In this document: positions 55,247-62,194 of the stretch, piece by piece
Position numbering within the stretch: position 1 is the stretch's first letter
Layout of the letters: each line of letters begins with the position of its first letter
NCBI GenBank assembly: GCA_965243415.1
Contig: OZ251549.1
Coordinates: 2,418,001-2,482,000 of the forward strand
Direction of reading: 5' to 3'
DNA length: 64,000 nucleotides
Origin: G965204755 sp965243415
GTDB lineage: Bacteria; Acidobacteriota; Vicinamibacteria; Marinacidobacterales; Marinacidobacteraceae
Position numbers and translations under genes: made by a program
The notes under the pieces: model-generated
Told to the model about the DNA's origin: nothing
The model's database searches: none
Seen by the model: only the letters and a program-made list of their open reading frames with translations

Positions 55247-57136
55247 CTAGTCCACCCGCACCAGGACCATCGTGAGGTCGTCGGCGTGCGTTTCGGCGCC
55301 GGTGAAGCGCAGCACCGCGTCCTCGACGGTCTGCTGCATCTCCGCCGGCGGCGCCAGCGCGTTGTCTTCCAGGAGTCGCATCAATCGTTCTTCTCCGAAC
55401 ATGTCCGAGTCGGTGTTCATCGCCTCCGAAACCCCGTCGGTGAAGAACAGCCAGGTCTCGCCCGGACGGAGCGTTTCCGTCTGCTCCCGCAGCACCGAGT
55501 CGAAGACCGGGCCCGGGTCGAGCGCGACCCCGAGTCCTTCGGGGGCGATGGACTCGGACTGCGGCCATTTCCCCTCGTTCGGTCGGAGGCGGATGAGGGG
55601 GCTGTGCCCGGCGCGGGCGAAAGTGACTTTCCGCTCCGCCGAGTCGAAGACCCCGTAGGTGATGGTGATGAAGGTGCGCGAGTCGAGGGCGCCGTGGAGC
55701 ACCCGGTTCGCCTCGATGAGCACCTGCTTCGGGGAGTCGTGGAGGCGGCTGAGCGCCTGCATCAACCCTTTGAGTTCCGCCATGTAGAAGGCGGCGCGGG
55801 CGCCGGTGCCGGCCACATCGGCGATGACCACTCCCAGCCGGTTCGGCCCCAGCGGGATCAGGTCGTAGTAGTCGCCCCCGACCTCCGCGGCCGGGCGGCA
55901 GACCGCGGCCAGGGAGAAACCGGGGACCGAGACCGAGCCTTCGGGCGGCAGCAGGAGCGCCTGCGCTTCGCGCGCGGTCTCCATCTCCTGCTCCAGCACC
56001 GCGGCGCGCTGGATGCGCTCCAGGTCGTCCGCGATCTTGGCGGTCATGATGTTGAACGAAGTCGCCAACTGACCGAGTTGGTCGCGGGTGGGCGCCTCGA
56101 CCCGGTGGCCGAAGTGGCCGCTCCGGACCCGTTCGGTCCCCCGGCTCAGCGCCTCCACCGAGCGGGTGATGGATCGCGCCAGGCGGATCCCGAGCAGCAG
56201 GGCCGCGCACTCGATGAGGATGAAGATGATCCCCAGTTCCACCAGGACCACGAACAGGCTGCTGCCGAGGGGCTGGTCGTTCAGCGCCAGCGGCTCGCCG
56301 AGGCCCCGGGTGGCGCCCTGGAGCAACTGGAAGGGGGCGAAGCCGAAGGTGACGGCGACGGTGCCGCCGCTGAGTTCGGGGTTCCAGGGGGCGGCGTTCA
56401 GGAGCAGCACCCAGCGGATCGAGAAGGGGTCGCTCCCGTCGTCGGCGATCACCGGCTGCGCGGTCGGGGGCTGCTCGTCGCCTTCGAGCCAGAGCGGCCA
56501 GACCGCCCGGAGGATCAGGTCTTCGTCGGCGGTGCTCCGGTGGACGAAGGGGGCGATGGGCGCCACCACCAGGGCGAAGTGGGAGATGCCGCCGTCCGCG
56601 GCGCTCCGGTCGGCGGTCGTCGGGGAGAGTCCCGGGGAGACCACCGCGAACCAGGCGCCGGACTCGGTCTGCACCGCGCCTTCGTAGGGGCCGAGCGCCC
56701 AGTCGGGGACGCGTTCGCCGGCGAGGAAGGGGCTTTCGTCGGTCGAGCCGACCCGGCGTTCCACCCGGTCGCCGCTGACCTCGAAATGGAAGGCTTCGGC
56801 GCCGGGGGCGAAGGCGCGGGCTTCCTCGGCGGCCGCTTCCACGGCCTGCCGCCGTTCCGGTTCGGTGGCGGCGGTGGGGATGCGGACCAGGATCCGGTCG
56901 GCGGCGCGGTAGAGGCTGTCGCTGCGCGCCGCCAGGTTCGATCGCAGGGAGTAGAGGCCGAACTCGCCGAGCGCGACATAGGCGCCGAGCAGGAAGAAGG
57001 CGACGAGGAGGGCCACCGGCAGCAGCCCCAGCAGGAGGTAGGAGGCGGCGAGCCGCCGGCGCACCGGGAACAGCAGCCAGTGGAGCAGGTCGCGCCCGAA
57101 ATAGACCAGGACGCCCGCCAGGGTGAGCGCGAACAC
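55247..57136 (-). CDS. SpoIIE/RsbU-type PP2C phosphatase with membrane and HAMP-like regions
   Basis: At least 629 residues. The N-terminus has two or more hydrophobic helices (LTLAGVLVYFGRDLLHWLLF, YLLLGLLPVALLVAFFLLGAYVAL) flanking an extracytoplasmic sensor (about 55-300) and a further helix near 310. Then a HAMP-like region (SVEALSRGTERVRSGHFGHRVEAPTRDQLGQLATSFNIMTAKI) and a PP2C/SpoIIE domain: PAAEVGGDYYDLIPLG, GVVIADVAGTGARAAFYMAELK, RAGHSPLI, FFTDGVSEAMN and HADDLTMVLVRVD, with the metal-binding aspartates. It dephosphorylates anti-sigma-factor antagonists in partner-switching. The frame stays open and membrane-like upstream of the GTG at 57136, to a TGA near 57434, without a standard start codon; the true start is uncertain. 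It ends 62 bases before the RNase III start. Confidence 0.85.
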   Translation of the reverse strand: MFALTLAGVLVYFGRDLLHWLLFPVRRRLAASYLLLGLLPVALLVAFFLLGAYVALGEFGLYSLRSNLAARSDSLYRAADRILVRIPTAATEPERRQAVEAAAEEARAFAPGAEAFHFEVSGDRVERRVGSTDESPFLAGERVPDWALGPYEGAVQTESGAWFAVVSPGLSPTTADRSAADGGISHFALVVAPIAPFVHRSTADEDLILRAVWPLWLEGDEQPPTAQPVIADDGSDPFSIRWVLLLNAAPWNPELSGGTVAVTFGFAPFQLLQGATRGLGEPLALNDQPLGSSLFVVLVELGIIFILIECAALLLGIRLARSITRSVEALSRGTERVRSGHFGHRVEAPTRDQLGQLATSFNIMTAKIADDLERIQRAAVLEQEMETAREAQALLLPPEGSVSVPGFSLAAVCRPAAEVGGDYYDLIPLGPNRLGVVIADVAGTGARAAFYMAELKGLMQALSRLHDSPKQVLIEANRVLHGALDSRTFITITYGVFDSAERKVTFARAGHSPLIRLRPNEGKWPQSESIAPEGLGVALDPGPVFDSVLREQTETLRPGETWLFFTDGVSEAMNTDSDMFGEERLMRLLEDNALAPPAEMQQTVEDAVLRFTGAETHADDLTMVLVRVD

Positions 57137-58152
57137 CAGGCCGGCGTCGGAGGCCAGCGAGCCCGGCAGGAGGCCGATTTCGGCGAGCAGGAAGACCGCG
57201 CCGACCGCGAGCAGGATCCGCCCCGGCCAGGAACGGGCGAGGGCGGCGGCGGCGCGGCGGACGCCGGCGCGGAGGGTCTCGTCCGGGACCGCCGCGGTCG
57301 GGGGCGCGGTCGGGGGCGCGGACGCCGGGCGCCGCCGCCGGAAGAAGCGGAAGCGGGACTTCCGGCTCCGGGGCGGCGCCTTCAGGTCAGGCTGGTCGGG
57401 GGAGATGTGTCGGGCGGGGCGTCAGGGGAGGGCAGGGAAGGCAGCGCCGGACCGGCTCGCGCCGCACCGGAATCGTTTCGATCCATCGTTCGATCCAGGT
57501 TCGATCCATCGTTCGATCCGTGTTCGTTCCGGGTTCGTTCCGTGCCGGTGTCGGTCGCGGGGTGTCGTTTCGGCGTTTCGTCGCTGCAGTCGTCCCTGCG
57601 GTGGGTTCGGCGCGGTATCGGTCGCTCCGGTGCGACCCGCTTCCCGCGCCGGGAATCTCGTCCGACCCGCCGGCGCCGGTCGGCGGGACGGTCTCCCCGA
57701 GCGGCGGATCGGATCCGGCCGATTCGAGGGTGCTGTCCCGCGGGGTCGGACGCTCCGGGAGAGCGTCGTCTGCGGCGGCGGCAGGCCGCGCCGGCGTTCC
57801 CGGCCCGGAGGTGCAGGAAGTCCGGTCGGCTCCGGTCGGCTTCAAACGCCCCGGTCGGAACCGGCCGAAAACTCGCATTTCGGGCCGGGAAACGCCCGCC
57901 GGGCCGGCGATCCGGGAAGGAACGCCGGCCCCGAGTGCGCGCCGATGGTAGCAGCCCGCCGGAAATCGGGGTCCCGACGCTTCGTGCGTTCCTTCGGCGA
58001 CACGCCGGTCCGGGGTGAAGTTCCGGGGCGAAGTTCCGGGGCGAAGTTCCGGGGCGAAGTCGGGGAGAGTCGGCAGTCCGGCCGCGCGGCCCGGCGCCGG
58101 GTCGGTCTTCCGCGCCGACGGACCGCGACCGGGATCGCCGGCGCGGCCTCCG
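57137..58152. other. Region upstream of phosphatase gene; 5' extension and short repeats
   Basis: Bases 57137-57434 on the minus strand extend the phosphatase frame, with coding-like text including a membrane helix (RILLAVGAVFLLAEIGLLPG) but no ATG, GTG or TTG; a CTG at 57384-57386 is possible. Bases 57480-57540 contain a short direct repeat (CGATCCATCGTTCGATCC, twice). Bases 58014-58060 have a 13-14 bp tandem repeat of GTTCCGGGGCGAA units. The remainder has no gene or RNA that I recognise. Confidence 0.5.
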
Positions 58153-58479
58153 CTACCGGTGTTCTCGCCGGGTCACGCTCGCCGGTGGCGATTCCGTTCC
58201 GGCCGCCGGCGGGCGGGGCATGCCGAACGGGACCGGCGAACGCGACAGGCGAGCGCGACAGGCGAGCGCGACCGGGAAGGCGCCTTCGAGCCACGCGAGA
58301 CGCCGGTCGAGTCCGCTGAGGCGCCGGTCGAGTTCGCCCAGGCGCTCGGAGAGCGAGCGGAGTTCGACGCGGAGGTGTCGCTGCTCGCTCCGGATGAGGA
58401 CGGCGAGAGCGGCGCCGCCGCCGATGACGGCCAGGATGCATCCGATCGTGGAGATCGGGGAAACGATGACGGGATCCAC
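58153..58479 (-). CDS. Small membrane/coiled-coil protein, array copy 1
   Basis: 108 residues from GTG at 58479, which has GAAGGAGGT nine bases upstream. It starts VDPVIVSPISTIGCILAVIGGGAALAVLI (one membrane helix). A heptad segment follows: LRVELRSLSERLGELDRRLSGLDRRLAWLEGAF, with one seven-residue step (LSGLDRR) more than its sister at 59262. The tail is Pro/Arg-rich (PPAAGTESPPASVTRR). It resembles in layout the small one-helix coiled-coil proteins found as membrane anchors; no family was recognised. It is the last of a series of at least four related units between 58150 and 59990. Confidence 0.62.
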   Translation of the reverse strand: MDPVIVSPISTIGCILAVIGGGAALAVLIRSEQRHLRVELRSLSERLGELDRRLSGLDRRLAWLEGAFPVALACRARLSRSPVPFGMPRPPAAGTESPPASVTRREHR

Positions 58480-59261
58480 GGCGGCAACACCTCCTTCGCC
58501 GGCGGCAGGCGCCTCCCGGGCGAGACCGGACGATTGCGCGGGCTGGTGTTCCTCGCCGAAGGTCGCGCCGGCCCGGCGTCCGGTGGCGGTGGTTGCTCGA
58601 CGAAGACGCCTTCCGCGTCGTCCGGGTTCCGCCGGCCGGTCGCGATCCGGTTCCGGGAACTCCGGCGGGCGGGGAAGGGCGCAAGCGACCGGGAAGGCGC
58701 CTTCGAGTTGCGCGAGGCGGCGGTCGAGTCCGGTAACGCGCCCGGAGAGGGAACGGAGTTCCGAGGAAACGGCTCGCTCCTCGCCCGGAATGAGGGCGGC
58801 GCAGCCGGCGCCGGCGGGGCAGAGCGGGGCGAGTCGGGAAACGGGCCGGCCCGGCGACTCCCTTCCGGTCGTTCCGCGCCGGTGGATGCCGACCGGGGAT
58901 CCCCGAAGCGGTCCGATCCGGCCGTTCCGTGTCGCTACCGGGGTTCCGGTCGGGTCACGCTCGCCGGTGGCGATCCGGTTTCGGCCGCAGGCGGGCGGGG
59001 CAGACCGAACGCGACCGAGAAGGCGCCCTCGAACCGCGCAAGGCGCCGGTCGAGTTCGCCCAGGCGCCCGGAGAGGGCACGGAGTTCCGAGGAAACGGCT
59101 CGCTCCTCGCCCGGGTTGAGGGCGGCGCGCCGGCGACGGTCGGGCAGGGCCGGGCGAATCGGGAATCCGGCCGGCGACCCGACACCCTTCCGGTCGTTTC
59201 GCGCCGATGGATGCCGACCGGGGATCCCCGGAGCGCGGTCCGGGCCGGCCGTTTCTGGTCG
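58480..59261 (-). repeat. Degenerate array units between small membrane-protein genes
   Basis: Two truncated units related to the flanking genes are visible on the minus strand. One, around 58690-58830, encodes EERAVSSELRSLSGRVTGLDRRLAQLEGAF; the other, around 58985-59135, encodes EERAVSSELRALSGRLGELDRRLARFEGAF. Neither has the start, ribosome binding site or membrane helix, so they are probably pseudogenes. A common flank, GTCACGCTCGCCGGTGGCGAT, recurs at about 58172, 58955, 59281 and 59752, marking the ends of four duplication units. A second common flank (GGGGATCCCCGGAGCG type) recurs before each. Confidence 0.8.
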
Positions 59262-59567
59262 CTACCGGTGTCCTCGCCGGGTCACGCTCGCCGGTGGCGA
59301 TTCCGTTCCGGCCGCCGGCGGGCGGGGCATGCCGAACGGGACCGGCGAACGCGACAGGCGAGCGCGACAGGCGAGCGCGAACGGGAAGGCGCCTTCGATC
59401 CACGCGAGACGCCGGTCGAGTTCGCCCAGGCGCTCGGAGAGGGAGCGGAGTTCGATGCGGATGTCTCGCTGCCCGCTCAGGATGAGGGCGGCGAGAGCGG
59501 CGCCGCCGCCGATGACGGCCAGGATGCATCCGATCGTGGAGATCGGGGAGACGATGACGGGGTCCAC
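59262..59567 (-). CDS. Small membrane/coiled-coil protein, array copy 4
   Basis: 101 residues from GTG at 59567; the GTG nine bases further up abuts the AAGGAGGT ribosome binding site and is therefore unlikely to be used. One membrane helix (VIVSPISTIGCILAVIGGGAALAALIL), then a heptad segment (IRIELRSLSERLGELDRRLAWIEGAF) and a tail shared with copy 1 (LACRARLSRSPVPFGMPRPPAAGTES). Closely similar to copy 1 along its whole length. Function unknown. Confidence 0.62.
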   Translation of the reverse strand: MDPVIVSPISTIGCILAVIGGGAALAALILSGQRDIRIELRSLSERLGELDRRLAWIEGAFPFALACRARLSRSPVPFGMPRPPAAGTESPPASVTRRGHR

Positions 59568-59813
59568 GGCGGCCACACCTCCTTCGCCGGTGGTCGGCGC
59601 CTGCCGGGCGGCGACGACGGGACGGTAGCGTGAGATTCCGGTCGGCCGGGCACTCTTCAGTCCGGCCTTCCGCGCCGGCGGATGCCGATCGGGGATCCCC
59701 GGAGCGCGGTCCGGGCCGGCCGTTCCGGGTCGTTACCGGGGTTCCGGTCGGGTCACGCTCGCCGGTGGCGATTCCGTTCCGGTCGCCGGCGGGCGGGACA
59801 TCCCGAACGCGAC

Positions 59814-59987
59814 CTAGTAGGCGCCTTCGAGCCGCGAGAGGCGCTGGTCGAGTCCGGTCACGCGCTCGGACACGGAACGCAGTTCGGCGCGGATCGCCCG
59901 CTGGCCGCGGGCCAGACTCGCGCCGAAACCGATTACGAAAACGCTGATGCCGATCATGCCGGTCGTGAGGACGACGACGGGATCCAT
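59814..59987 (-). CDS. Small membrane/coiled-coil protein, array founder-like copy (57 aa)
   Basis: 57 residues from ATG at 59987 with GGGAGGAA nine bases upstream. It starts MDPVVVLTTGMIGISVFVIG (membrane helix) and ends IRAELRSVSERVTGLDQRLSRLEGAY with a stop directly after the coiled coil, without the Pro/Arg-rich tail of the other copies. The clean start, ribosome binding site and stop suggest this is the ancestral form; the tails of the others read through into flanking repeat DNA. Function unknown. The 59568-59813 spacer holds the shared flank repeats. Confidence 0.7.
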   Translation of the reverse strand: MDPVVVLTTGMIGISVFVIGFGASLARGQRAIRAELRSVSERVTGLDQRLSRLEGAY

Positions 59988-60130
59988 GGTGGTGTTCCTC
60001 CCTGTTGGGTGTCGGCGAATCCGGGGGACCGCCGGTTCCCCGTCAGCGCAGCCGCACCCTGACTGGTTCCGGGGCTCCGGTTGTGGTGGGGCCGCGAAGT
60101 CTCGGCCCGCCCGGCGATGACGGTTGGGGC

Positions 60131-61168
60131 CTACTCGATGGTGTAGCGGAGGGAGACGACTTCGCCGTTGCGTTCCACGGCGAGTTCGAGGCGGTTCGCG
60201 GTCTGGAAGCGCTGGGCCAGGATCGCCAGTGATTCCACGCCGCGGACTTCGCGGTCGTTCACGCGGAGGAGGACATCGTTCGGGAGCAGGCCGGTCTCGC
60301 CGAGGATGGTGTCCGTGGGGAAGGACACGAGTTCCAGCCCCACCACTTCGTCGCCGCGGATGCGGGGGAGGACGGTGGCCCCGGTCAGGATGCGGGGCAG
60401 TTCGGTGGCGAGGCGGAGCCGCACCTCGTCCCGGGAGAAGCGGCGCTCGCCGCCGGCCGCGGCGCCCGGGGGCGATTCGGTCGGGGCGGGCGTCGCCGGG
60501 TCGGGGGGCGGGGGAATTTCCATCCCGGCGAGAGCATGCTCCGCCCTCGGGTCGTAGGTGTTCGCGCCGGGCGCCGGTTCGGGGTCTCCGGGGGTGGCGG
60601 CGGCGGTTCCCGGTTCCGCCTCTTCGTCCGTTTCCTCCGACACGGCCGGCGCAAGGGCTTCGGCGGCTTCCGGGAGGGGTATCTCGATCGTCCGGCCCGA
60701 GGCGGATTCGAGGCGAACGGAATCGGCACCGACGCCGACGAGCGTCCAGCCGCGCCCGGTTTCTCCCAGGAGCAGCCGCTGCGGTCGGCGGGGGCCGAAC
60801 TGCACGAGCGCCACGGCGCGTTCCCCCTGCTGCATCAGGCCCAGCAGGCGGATGTGCCGGCTCTCCTGGCCCCGGTTGCAGGTGTTCGCGATCGCCGAGA
60901 GCCCGGTCGGGGCCGCGGCCGGCGGCCCTGCGAGCGCCGGAACGGCGAGGGGCAGGCCGGCGAGGGACAGGCCGGCGAGGGACAGGGCAGCGATCGACAG
61001 GTTGGCGAGCGACCGGTTGGAGAACGACCGGGCGGCGACAGACCGGGGAGCGGAAGACCGGGGCCCGAACGACGGACCGGCGAACGACTGGCCGGCGGGG
61101 ATCCGGGCCGGGCGGGATCCCGCGGGTGGCCGGCCCCGGTCGCGCGCCGCCGGGGCGCGGGGGGTCAT
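60131..61168 (-). CDS. GspC-like protein: N-terminal repeat region, HR-like domain and PDZ domain
   Basis: 345 residues from ATG at 61168, overlapping the FtsB/DivIC-like stop (ATGA). The N-terminus holds an 11-unit pentapeptide-type run (see the repeat entry), which becomes hydrophobic toward its end and could serve as the membrane anchor. About residues 88-155 resemble the HR (homology region) domain of GspC (IRLLGLMQQGERAVALVQF, ...). The C-terminal PDZ domain is clear: RFSRDEVRLRLATELPRIL, SFPTDTILGETGLLPNDVLLRVNDREVRGVESLAILAQRF, LELAVERNGEVVSLRYTIE. GspC links the inner and outer membrane parts of type II secretion; no other gsp gene is in the window, so the role is inferred only from domain layout. 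Confidence 0.72.
   Translation of the reverse strand: MTPRAPAARDRGRPPAGSRPARIPAGQSFAGPSFGPRSSAPRSVAARSFSNRSLANLSIAALSLAGLSLAGLPLAVPALAGPPAAAPTGLSAIANTCNRGQESRHIRLLGLMQQGERAVALVQFGPRRPQRLLLGETGRGWTLVGVGADSVRLESASGRTIEIPLPEAAEALAPAVSEETDEEAEPGTAAATPGDPEPAPGANTYDPRAEHALAGMEIPPPPDPATPAPTESPPGAAAGGERRFSRDEVRLRLATELPRILTGATVLPRIRGDEVVGLELVSFPTDTILGETGLLPNDVLLRVNDREVRGVESLAILAQRFQTANRLELAVERNGEVVSLRYTIE
60923..61087 (-). repeat. 15-bp repeat encoding pentapeptides in GspC-like N-terminus
   Basis: Eleven consecutive five-residue units of the form S-(F/L/V/I)-A-x-x are encoded by about 15-bp repeats: SFAGP, SFGPR, SSAPR, SVAAR, SFSNR, SLANL, SIAAL, SLAGL, SLAGL, PLAVP, ALAGP. The most recent DNA copies (GACAGGCCGGCGAGG, near 60960-60990) are almost identical. 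Confidence 0.85.
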
Positions 61169-61638
61169 CGCTCGGCGGGAGCGGGGGCCGGGGCGGGGCG
61201 CGGTGCGCCGGGCTCGTCGCGGCGGGGGCCGAAGCGTTCCGGGAAGCGCAGCAGCACCACCGCTTCGCCGGGCTCCACCAGGTCGAGGGTGGACTTGGCG
61301 TGGAGCCGCAGCGCTTCCGGGTCCTCCCGGAGTTGGGCGATGGTCGCTTCCAGGTCGTCGGTCTCGGCGCGCAGGGTCTCGACGGCGGCGGTCAGTCCGC
61401 GCTGCCGCTGCCGGGTCTCGCGCAGTTCGGCGAGGCCCTGCACCGCGGTTCCGGCGACGGCGAAGGCCACCAGCGAACCCAGCACCGTCCGCACCAGCCG
61501 GCCCGGCCGGCGCACGAGTTCCGCCGCCCCGGGGAGACCGGCCCGCCGGCGCAGGCCGCCCAGGACGCGCCACCGGCGGCGAGCTTCCCGGCGGGGCGGG
61601 GTCTGCGACGGTGGGGTCTTCGACGGTGGGTCCGGCAT
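61165..61638 (-). CDS. FtsB/DivIC-like septum formation initiator
   Basis: 157 residues. An Arg/Pro-rich cytoplasmic N-terminus (about 1-48) is followed by one membrane helix (VRTVLGSLVAFAVAGTAVQGL, about 49-69) and a coiled coil (LRETRQRQRGLTAAVETLRAETDDLEATIAQLREDPEALRLHAKSTL-type heptads). The family-typical close is LDLVEPGEAVVLLRF. These features match DivIC/FtsB, a bitopic divisome protein that works with FtsL and FtsQ. The C-terminal tail is Pro/Ala-rich. It overlaps the GspC-like gene downstream and follows a decayed valS fragment upstream. Assignment rests on topology plus the 'REDPEAL...L.LV.PGE' motif. Confidence 0.85.
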   Translation of the reverse strand: MPDPPSKTPPSQTPPRREARRRWRVLGGLRRRAGLPGAAELVRRPGRLVRTVLGSLVAFAVAGTAVQGLAELRETRQRQRGLTAAVETLRAETDDLEATIAQLREDPEALRLHAKSTLDLVEPGEAVVLLRFPERFGPRRDEPGAPRPAPAPAPAER

Positions 61639-61734
61639 GGTGTCCCCGAGGGAACGGAGCGCGGCGGCGCCGGCGTGCCGGCCCGGAAGGGGCCGGCCGG
61701 AAAGAGCCGGTCGGGGCCGCTGCTCGTTCCGATT

Positions 61735-62190
61735 CTAGCCGCCGCCCTCCGGGGCGCCCCCGCTCCCGGCAGTCTTCGAGGCGATCTTCGGGGCCGGATT
61801 CGAGGCCCACGACCAGCCGTTCCTTCCGGGCCGGGAGCGCGGCGAGTCGTTCGCGGGTCTCCCGGGACGATCGCCGGGTCGGCGTGTTCGGTGAATCCCC
61901 GGCGGTCGAGCCGCTTCTGCAACTCGGCGGCGGCGGCGGCGCCCCGGCGCGGCGGTTCGATCCGCGCCGCCGGCAGGGCCGGGTCGGCGGCGGAACCCAA
62001 GTCCACCGAAACCTCGAGGCCGCCCTCCACCGGCGACACCCACCCCGGCCCGGCGCTCCCGGCCGCCGGCGCCGCTTCCCCCGGGCCGGCGACCGTCTCG
62101 ACGCGGGATTCGGGGCCGGCCGTTCCTCCCGGGCCGAGAGCGCGGCGAGGCGCGCCCGGGTCTCCGGACGGTCTCCCGGTCGGCGCGTTC
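61735..62190 (-). pseudogene. Decayed copy of the valS 3' end
   Basis: Starting with its own copy of the valS stop, about 350 bases repeat the end of valS (62195-62580): KTAGSGGAPEGGG-type ending, the R-rich helix codons, and the FTDRADPAIV / VSLVEGGFEISVELGSAADPA blocks, with frame-shifting indels. A further short piece (about 62096-62190) again repeats part of the final helix. No complete domain is present. Confidence 0.85.
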
Positions 62191-62194
62191 CGTT

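Noticed and set aside
58150..59990. CRISPR-like regular repeats
   Set aside because: Units are hundreds of bases, irregularly spaced (about 780, 330 and 470 bases between common flanks), coding in part, and without unique spacers or cas genes.
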